Below are positions 4,640 through 8,712 of a DNA stretch of 8,712 bases, in pieces (position 1 is the stretch's first letter; the number at the start of each line of letters is the position of its first letter). Under the pieces are notes generated by a model, which was not told where the DNA came from, did not search any database, and saw nothing but the letters and a program-made list of their open reading frames with translations. Source of the stretch: DASVCS01 sp036381495 (GTDB lineage Bacteria > Gemmatimonadota > Gemmatimonadetes > Longimicrobiales > RSA9); NCBI GenBank assembly GCA_036381495.1, contig DASVCS010000080.1:1-8712 (forward strand), given 5' to 3'. The position numbers and the translations under genes were made by a program.

Positions 4640-5850
4640 GAAGCGGCCTCCCACCGCAACCGCACCACCCGCTGGACACCCAGCGTGTCGCGCGCGACGC
4701 CGAGCATCACGCCATCCCCGATGTAGCCGCTGCGGAGGTCGACGTCGGCCGGCCACTCGACCGTCGCGACCTGCGCGCCGGTACGACCATAGACATCCGC
4801 GCGCCGCGGCTCGCCATCCGCAACGCTCCGCTCGACCCAGAGCCGACCCGCCGCATCGAAGTAGAGCCACCCGATCGGCCCCTTGCGCTCCGGCACATCG
4901 AACGGGAGGTCGCCCGGCCGGACGCCGAACCGGCGCGCGCTCTCGCGCAAATCCTCCTCCGCCGCCTGCCGCTCTTCCGCCGAGAGCGCAGGCCCCTCGA
5001 CATCACGCCTGATGATCCGCAGCAGGACGCCGTTCGCATCGTACCACCACACCGTGTAGTGCGACGTGAGCGCCTCCGCCCAGGCACCCCCCGGCGCGTA
5101 CGCCACCCGGTGCTTCGTCCCGTACGGCTGCCAGATGTAGCCCACCGTCGGGCGTCCGCCCACCGTCCTGAGCACCACGTGCACCGCGAGACTGTCGGAG
5201 CGCCCCGGCACGACGTCTCGCGCCACCACGGTCCCGGCGGAATTCACGTGGAACCGTACCAGGGAGAAATCGATCGGTTCCGATCCCGAGGTCGAACCGA
5301 TGTCGATCAGATTGCCGCGCGAGTCGAAGGTCAACGGCGCCCACCGGTTCGCATCGCCGTGCTGGATGCGGATGCCGGTCACGTACTCGGCCGCCGTGTC
5401 CCCGACGGCGTACGCGTTGTAGCGCGCATTGCCGCCATCGCGGATCCAGAGCCGACCGTCCGGGCCGAATGCGGGACAGCACGGCCCGCTCAGCTCGCCC
5501 GGCCCCGAGCCGCGCCGGCCGATCGTGAAGAGGAACGCGCCCGCGTCCGAGAACACCCGCACCTCATCCGCCTGCGCGTCCACCACGTAGATCCGGCCGG
5601 CGGAGTCCGTGGTCACGCCCGAGATGCCACCGAACAGGTACGCGGGATCGCCATCCGTCGCGCCGATCGTCAGATCCGGCGCCGCGACCCGAACGGCCCC
5701 GGCATCGGCCGCATCCGGCGCGGCGCCGCAGGCGGCGAGGCCGAGCGAGAGCGAGAGCGAGAGGAAGGCCGCCGCGGCGCCGCAGCGGGCGGCGGCGGTC
5801 CGGGCCGCAGGCGGTGCACTACGGCCGGGGACGGGATGGACACGCTGCAT
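4636..5850 (-). CDS. Beta-propeller lipoprotein (6-bladed/NHL-like)
   Basis: The 404-residue protein starts with a lipoprotein signal: a long n-region with Arg residues, a hydrophobic core containing SLSLSLGLAA and the lipobox L-A-A-C with Cys41 as lipid attachment site. The rest is built of propeller-type repeats. The first clear one is GISGVTTDSAGRIYVVDAQADEVRVF followed by GRRGSGPGEL (about residues 76-120), then FGPDGRLWIRDGG; a late one is LYFDAAGRLWVERS. The D-x-x-G-R-I/L-Y/W pattern is typical of NHL and '6-bladed beta-propeller' proteins. Such proteins usually bind ligands or partners on the cell surface or in the periplasm; no catalytic residue is recognisable. The start is set by GGAGG (5860-5856) 5 bases before ATG 5850; the frame is open upstream but not protein-like. 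The function is unknown. Confidence 0.85.
   Translation of the reverse strand: MQRVHPVPGRSAPPAARTAAARCGAAAAFLSLSLSLGLAACGAAPDAADAGAVRVAAPDLTIGATDGDPAYLFGGISGVTTDSAGRIYVVDAQADEVRVFSDAGAFLFTIGRRGSGPGELSGPCCPAFGPDGRLWIRDGGNARYNAYAVGDTAAEYVTGIRIQHGDANRWAPLTFDSRGNLIDIGSTSGSEPIDFSLVRFHVNSAGTVVARDVVPGRSDSLAVHVVLRTVGGRPTVGYIWQPYGTKHRVAYAPGGAWAEALTSHYTVWWYDANGVLLRIIRRDVEGPALSAEERQAAEEDLRESARRFGVRPGDLPFDVPERKGPIGWLYFDAAGRLWVERSVADGEPRRADVYGRTGAQVATVEWPADVDLRSGYIGDGVMLGVARDTLGVQRVVRLRWEAAS
5743..5763. repeat. Hexanucleotide repeat in the lipoprotein signal peptide
   Basis: Three perfect tandem copies of GAGCGA plus a half copy (GAG). On the coding minus strand this gives the alternating Ser-Leu run of the hydrophobic core. 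Because the unit is six bases, slippage would add or remove Ser-Leu pairs without breaking the frame. Confidence 0.7.
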
Positions 5851-5855
5851 CGGGA

Positions 5856-5860
5856 CCTCC
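5856..5860 (-). promoter_or_regulatory. Ribosome binding site for the beta-propeller lipoprotein gene
   Basis: GGAGG on the minus strand lies 5 bases before the ATG at 5850 and fixes a start that places the lipobox Cys at residue 41. Confidence 0.65.
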
Positions 5861-6055
5861 GTATTCTCTTGGGGTCGGGGCACGCCGGCGGCGCGCGGCG
5901 TTCGTCCTGCCGGTCGCCCGATCTCTCGGCGTACGGCGACCGCGCATGGGACGTGACCGTCCGGGGCACGGAGCGCGGCGCGCGAAGGAAGCCTCCGTTC
6001 CCGCGCGGTTCCCGGATGTCGCCCCGAATCGTACACCATTCGGCCGGCCGTTGCA

Positions 6056-6112
6056 TCACTCCACCCGTAGCGTATCGAGCGGGTCGACGGCGGTGGCGCG
6101 GCGCGCCGGCGG
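6056..6112 (-). pseudogene. Fossil C-terminus of an FtsX/MacB-type permease
   Basis: Read on the minus strand, this piece encodes PARRATAVDPLDTLRVE followed by TGA. That is the characteristic end of FtsX/MacB-type ABC permeases, in which a last membrane helix is followed by PARRA-x-x-VDPL-x-x-LR-x-E. Nothing of the permease remains upstream: the match begins a few bases after the stop codon of the peptidase gene, and the same frame is closed by a stop at 6140. The piece is therefore a deletion or rearrangement remnant, not a gene. The call rests on a motif of 17 residues, so chance is possible but unlikely. The rest of 5851-6055 shows no further coding similarity. Confidence 0.6.
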
Positions 6113-6116
6113 CCTC

Positions 6117-7562
6117 TCAACCGTCCGCGTCGGCCGCCTTCACCGCCACGGCCCGGTCCGTCGCGAGCCAGCCGGTGGCCCCGCTCGGCGCGCGTACGAG
6201 CAGGAACGCGCCGAAGCGGCCGAGGACCGGAATACGCGCGTGGTCGGCGATGCTGTCAATGACGGGCGCGCCGGCCGTGGGCCGCGCGCGGATCCGGGCC
6301 GGCGCGGCGATGACGCGCTCGGCGACGGCGCCGTCGAGCGGCTCGGCGAGTCGCGCGAAGAGGTGGCCGCGTCGGCCGTCCGGCAGGCGGACGCGGTACC
6401 AGTCACCGGTCGCGGCCACGATGCGCAACGCGGTCTGCGCCGGCAGTTCGGCGATGACCGACGCACGCCGGCCCGGCGCGCTCCGGAGCCGCGCGCCGTT
6501 CGTCGTGGTGCGCGCCCACCGGCCGATCAACGTTGGATCGGCGCGGACCGGAGGCGCCACCGTGTCGCGTGCGAACAGGAACGGGAGCGGATCGACCGGA
6601 CCCTGGCCCCGCCGGTAGACGCCGAAGTGCAGGTGCGGCGGGGTGGTGCGCGCGTTCCCCGTATTGCCGACCAGGCCGAGCGTGTCACCGACGCGGACGC
6701 GCATGCCGTCGCGCACGAGCTGGGTGTCCAAGTGCGCGTAGTAGAGCGACTGATTGCGCGCGCGGTCGCGCAGCCAGACGACCTTGCCGCCGAGCCGCGT
6801 CGTACGGACACGGCGGACCGTGCCATCCACCGCGGCGATCGCCGGCGTGCCGCGGGGCGCGAAGATGTCGACGCCTTGGTGATCGCGCCGGCCGCCATCG
6901 CGCGGGTCGCCGAAGATGCTGCCGATGTCGCGCGCATCGGCCCCATCGACGGGGAACGTGAGCGTCGCGGCGTTGTGGATTGTCAGCGTGTAGCGGCCGC
7001 CGCGGAGCAGCTCCGGCTGCACGCGCAGCACGAACGTGCCGCCGCGCCACGGCTCGTGCTCGAGGCGCAGCGCACCGCTGTCGGCGCTGACCTCGTGATA
7101 GGGCACGGCGGCCGAATCGCCGCCGAGCCGGTACAGGTCCATGAAGACGAGCGGCGGATCTGCCGGGCGCACCGCATCCCCCGCGCCTGTGGGCTCGAAC
7201 TCCAGCTCCGCGACCAGCCGCTGCCCCCGCCCGATCTCGATGCGGTAGCCGAGCGCCGCCGGCGCCTCGGGCGGGAGGTAGCCGGTCTCCCGGTACGGCA
7301 CGCCGACCGGCGTCGGCCGGGCGAGCGCACGGCGTGCGGCGGCGGCCCAATCCCGCGCGAGCGCCGTCGTGGCCAGGCCGGCCTCGGCGAGCGCGTGCGC
7401 GTAGGCTTCGTGCGCCGTCGCCGCGCGGAAACGTTCCTGGACGCGGTCGATCGGCTCGCAGCCGGCGATGGCGAGCGTGGCCGCGAGGATCGCGGCGCCG
7501 GCCACGCGCGGGGCCCCGCCGTCATGCGCCGCGCCCGCGAGGCGTCGGCTCGTCGGCCGCAC
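6117..7562 (-). CDS. M23 metallopeptidase lipoprotein with two SH3-like domains
   Basis: Numbering uses the GTG at 7562 (481 residues). A lipoprotein signal ends with L-A-I-A-G-C, Cys35 being the lipid site. An Ala-rich helical region is followed by a beta-sandwich region (about 105-210) resembling pre-peptidase domains. The M23 (LytM/lysostaphin-type) domain spans about 215-335. Its zinc site is complete: H-x3-D in HQGVDIF (His228, Asp232), YYAHLD (His277) and HLHFG (His310, His312). Two SH3-like repeats follow (about 352-408 and 417-475), each with a W-Y-R-V or L-L-V-R strand and a G-H-L-F or G-W-L-A close. It probably cleaves peptidoglycan cross-bridges, the SH3 repeats binding wall. Being complete, it should be active rather than an EnvC-like regulator. 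The start is uncertain: GTG at 7589 and 7505 are alternatives and none has a strong Shine-Dalgarno. Confidence 0.85.
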   Translation of the reverse strand: MRPTSRRLAGAAHDGGAPRVAGAAILAATLAIAGCEPIDRVQERFRAATAHEAYAHALAEAGLATTALARDWAAAARRALARPTPVGVPYRETGYLPPEAPAALGYRIEIGRGQRLVAELEFEPTGAGDAVRPADPPLVFMDLYRLGGDSAAVPYHEVSADSGALRLEHEPWRGGTFVLRVQPELLRGGRYTLTIHNAATLTFPVDGADARDIGSIFGDPRDGGRRDHQGVDIFAPRGTPAIAAVDGTVRRVRTTRLGGKVVWLRDRARNQSLYYAHLDTQLVRDGMRVRVGDTLGLVGNTGNARTTPPHLHFGVYRRGQGPVDPLPFLFARDTVAPPVRADPTLIGRWARTTTNGARLRSAPGRRASVIAELPAQTALRIVAATGDWYRVRLPDGRRGHLFARLAEPLDGAVAERVIAAPARIRARPTAGAPVIDSIADHARIPVLGRFGAFLLVRAPSGATGWLATDRAVAVKAADADG

Positions 7563-7627
7563 TACGACGCGCTCGGTCTCGTTCCACACGGCCTGCTCGG
7601 GGGTCCGGTCTCGGAGAGCGGATCGGC

Positions 7628-8110
7628 TCAACCGTCGCCGCTCCGCGTCGAGCGGGTCGCGGCCGCCTTCTTCGCGCGCGAGAGGTAGCCGGGCTTCAGA
7701 TCGAGCAGGTTGGCGATCTTCCGCGTCATGTAATGCTCGTGCTCGGCGATCTCGCCGTCCGCCAGCACGAGCCCCCACATGACCTCGGCGAGGACCATCT
7801 TCTGCCCGAGGTCGTAGCCCTCCTTCAGCACGGAGGTGAACTGGTACTGGTCGACGGCGGCGCGGCGCTCCGCCTCCGCGAGCTCGAGGAGCCGGCGTCC
7901 GTCCTCCGGCGACAGCTCAAAGTGCCGCGCGAGCGTCCGCTCGAGGTGCGCCCGCTCCTCTTCCGTGAACTCGCCATCCGCGTACGCGACGTCCAGGAGC
8001 AGCGCGCACGCCGCCAGGTGAAGCGGATCGGCGGCCGGCGCCGAATCCGGGCGCGCCTCCGACTCGGTCGGCTCCACGCCGAAGATACGCTTGATCGAGT
8101 CGAGGAACAT
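7628..8110 (-). CDS. TerB-like protein
   Basis: The 160-residue protein matches the TerB family, named after tellurite-resistance TerB: small all-helical proteins with two related halves, each carrying an acidic motif. Here these are YADGEFTEEE (Asp45 region) and LADGEIAEHE (Asp118 region), which in TerB form the likely metal-binding sites. The N-terminus MFLDSIKRIFG is amphipathic and common in stand-alone TerB proteins. The C-terminus is basic (RAKKAAATRSTRS). No other ter genes are nearby, so a tellurite role is not supported; stand-alone TerB proteins have no settled function. GGAGGG (8123-8118) lies 7 bases before ATG 8110 and fixes the start. The peptidase gene follows after a gap of tens of bases, so co-transcription is plausible. 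Confidence 0.85.
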   Translation of the reverse strand: MFLDSIKRIFGVEPTESEARPDSAPAADPLHLAACALLLDVAYADGEFTEEERAHLERTLARHFELSPEDGRRLLELAEAERRAAVDQYQFTSVLKEGYDLGQKMVLAEVMWGLVLADGEIAEHEHYMTRKIANLLDLKPGYLSRAKKAAATRSTRSGDG

Positions 8111-8117
8111 GGCGGTA

Positions 8118-8123
8118 CCCTCC
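8118..8123 (-). promoter_or_regulatory. Ribosome binding site for the TerB-like gene
   Basis: GGAGGG on the minus strand, 7 bases before ATG 8110. It decides this start over the in-frame upstream start at 8188, which would add 26 basic residues outside the family. Confidence 0.7.
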
Positions 8124-8163
8124 GGCGGACTCCGGGATGATGTGACAACCGCTCCGGGGCGGA

Positions 8164-8196
8164 TCCTGCGCGCACGAAACACCCGCACGCGCAGGA
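8164..8196. terminator. Hairpin after the concanavalin-fold gene
   Basis: TCCTGCGCG (8164-8172) and CGCGCAGGA (8188-8196) form a perfect 9-pair stem with a 15-base loop. It starts 11 bases downstream of the stop codon at 8208 (minus strand). There is no T-run, so the strength is uncertain, but stem and position fit a GC-rich terminator separating this gene from the TerB-like gene. Confidence 0.5.
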
Positions 8197-8207
8197 GACT
8201 CCGCTGC

Positions 8208-8712
8208 TCAGTGCTGCGTCACCTTCAGCCCCGTGACAATGGCTTCCGTGTTGTGCGCGAAGCGGATGCCGTACACGCCGTCGGTGGACTTCAGCTTCCC
8301 CGCCGTCACCACGTCCGCCTTGTTGAAGCTCGCCACGACGGTGCCGTTGATGGCGCACTCGATCTTGTCGCCCCTCACGGAGACGGCGATCTCCTGCGTC
8401 ACCGGCTCACCCTGCGCCGCCGCCTTGTGCACCGCCGGGTTCTCCTGCGGCCGCCGGCCGCCGAGCTGGAACGGCTCGGGACCGAAGCCGCGGACGATGA
8501 AGCGTCCGTTCCCGTACGCCGCGCAGTACAGGAGGCTCTGATGGTCCGTGCCCATGTCGTTGCCGGCAATGACGATCCCGTACGGGTGCGGGTGGTTGTT
8601 CAGGTTCATGTACTTCGGCTCGGTGAACGTCGCGCTGACCGTGTAGTCGCCACTCGCCGTGTTCGCCGGGTTCCAGTACGTCACCGCCGGGCCGGTCGTG
8701 ATGTGGAAGCCG
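8208..8712 (-). CDS. Concanavalin-fold (DUF1080-like) protein, 5' end missing
   Basis: The frame is open to the right edge; 167 residues are visible and the start lies outside, so the in-frame GTG at 8684 is probably internal. The visible part reads GFHITTGPAVTYWNPANTASGDYTVSATF, then YGIVIAGNDM, LLYCAAYGNGRFIVRG and finally DGVYGIRFAHNTEAIVTGLKV. This alternation of strands is that of concanavalin A-like sandwich domains, as in DUF1080 (3-keto-disaccharide hydrolase-like) and LamG-type proteins. The final strands with G-x-x-G-x-R-x-x-H-N and V-x-x-L-x-V are characteristic. No catalytic residue can be named, so both a carbohydrate-binding and an enzymatic role remain open. Such proteins are usually exported; the signal peptide would be in the missing part. 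Confidence 0.75.
   Translation of the reverse strand, partial: GFHITTGPAVTYWNPANTASGDYTVSATFTEPKYMNLNNHPHPYGIVIAGNDMGTDHQSLLYCAAYGNGRFIVRGFGPEPFQLGGRRPQENPAVHKAAAQGEPVTQEIAVSVRGDKIECAINGTVVASFNKADVVTAGKLKSTDGVYGIRFAHNTEAIVTGLKVTQH

Noticed and set aside
6021..6062. TACGAT as a -10 box for the beta-propeller lipoprotein gene
   Set aside because: No acceptable -35 box at 16-18 bases, and it would leave a leader of nearly 180 bases.
4273..6618. Plus-strand open frame of 781 codons opposite the lipoprotein and helicase genes
   Set aside because: It is rich in Arg, Pro and Ala, has no recognisable domain, and lies antisense to genes with clear motifs, signals and ribosome sites. Long antisense frames are expected at this GC content.
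5814..7688. Plus-strand open frame of 624 codons opposite the M23 gene
   Set aside because: Composition is Arg/Ala-heavy with no domain; the minus strand carries an intact M23 active site.
7628..8110. Tellurite-resistance operon
   Set aside because: Only a single TerB-like gene is present; no terA, terC, terD or terE-like gene is in the window.
8111..8150. TTGTCA as a -35 box for the TerB-like gene
   Set aside because: No -10-like sequence at a suitable distance before the ribosome site.

Overview
This is a very GC-rich chromosomal window of ordinary bacterial coding density. It suggests a free-living soil or environmental bacterium. Gemmatimonadota is my best guess: there are several lipoproteins, a 6-bladed beta-propeller lipoprotein, and a tail fragment of the FtsX/MacB-type permeases that are abundant in that phylum. 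This is inference; no rRNA or phylogenetic marker is present.

The genes form two convergent blocks. The plus-strand block (2-3285) holds the 3' end of a VOC/PhnB-like gene, then a promoter with a 21-bp inverted repeat lying between and over its -35 and -10 boxes. After it come a DUF3224 gene, a MarR-family regulator with a C-terminal four-cysteine cluster, a DoxX-like membrane protein, a small zinc-ribbon membrane protein and an OsmC-type peroxidase. MarR, DoxX and OsmC proteins are all known from redox or hydroperoxide stress, so the block reads as a small redox-responsive cluster, probably autoregulated through the inverted repeat. The stretch 263-458 shows nothing I can name.

The two blocks meet at 3286-3425, which holds a large GC-rich stem-loop that could terminate both.

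The minus-strand block (8712 down to 3426) starts with a partial concanavalin-fold secreted-type protein. Next come a TerB-like protein and an M23 metallopeptidase lipoprotein with two SH3-like repeats. Immediately after the peptidase stop codon lies a fossil C-terminus of an FtsX/MacB-type permease. A beta-propeller lipoprotein follows. The last gene encodes an unusual protein: an N-terminal membrane helix, one DEAD-box RecA-like domain with lost ATPase motifs and no second RecA domain, and a C-terminal cold-shock domain. It has its own promoter candidate and a leader hairpin that covers its Shine-Dalgarno.

The most unusual object is this membrane-anchored pseudo-helicase/cold-shock fusion. 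Next are the operator and cysteine-cluster pair of the MarR system and the permease fossil. I saw no tRNA, rRNA, CRISPR array, transposase or phage gene.
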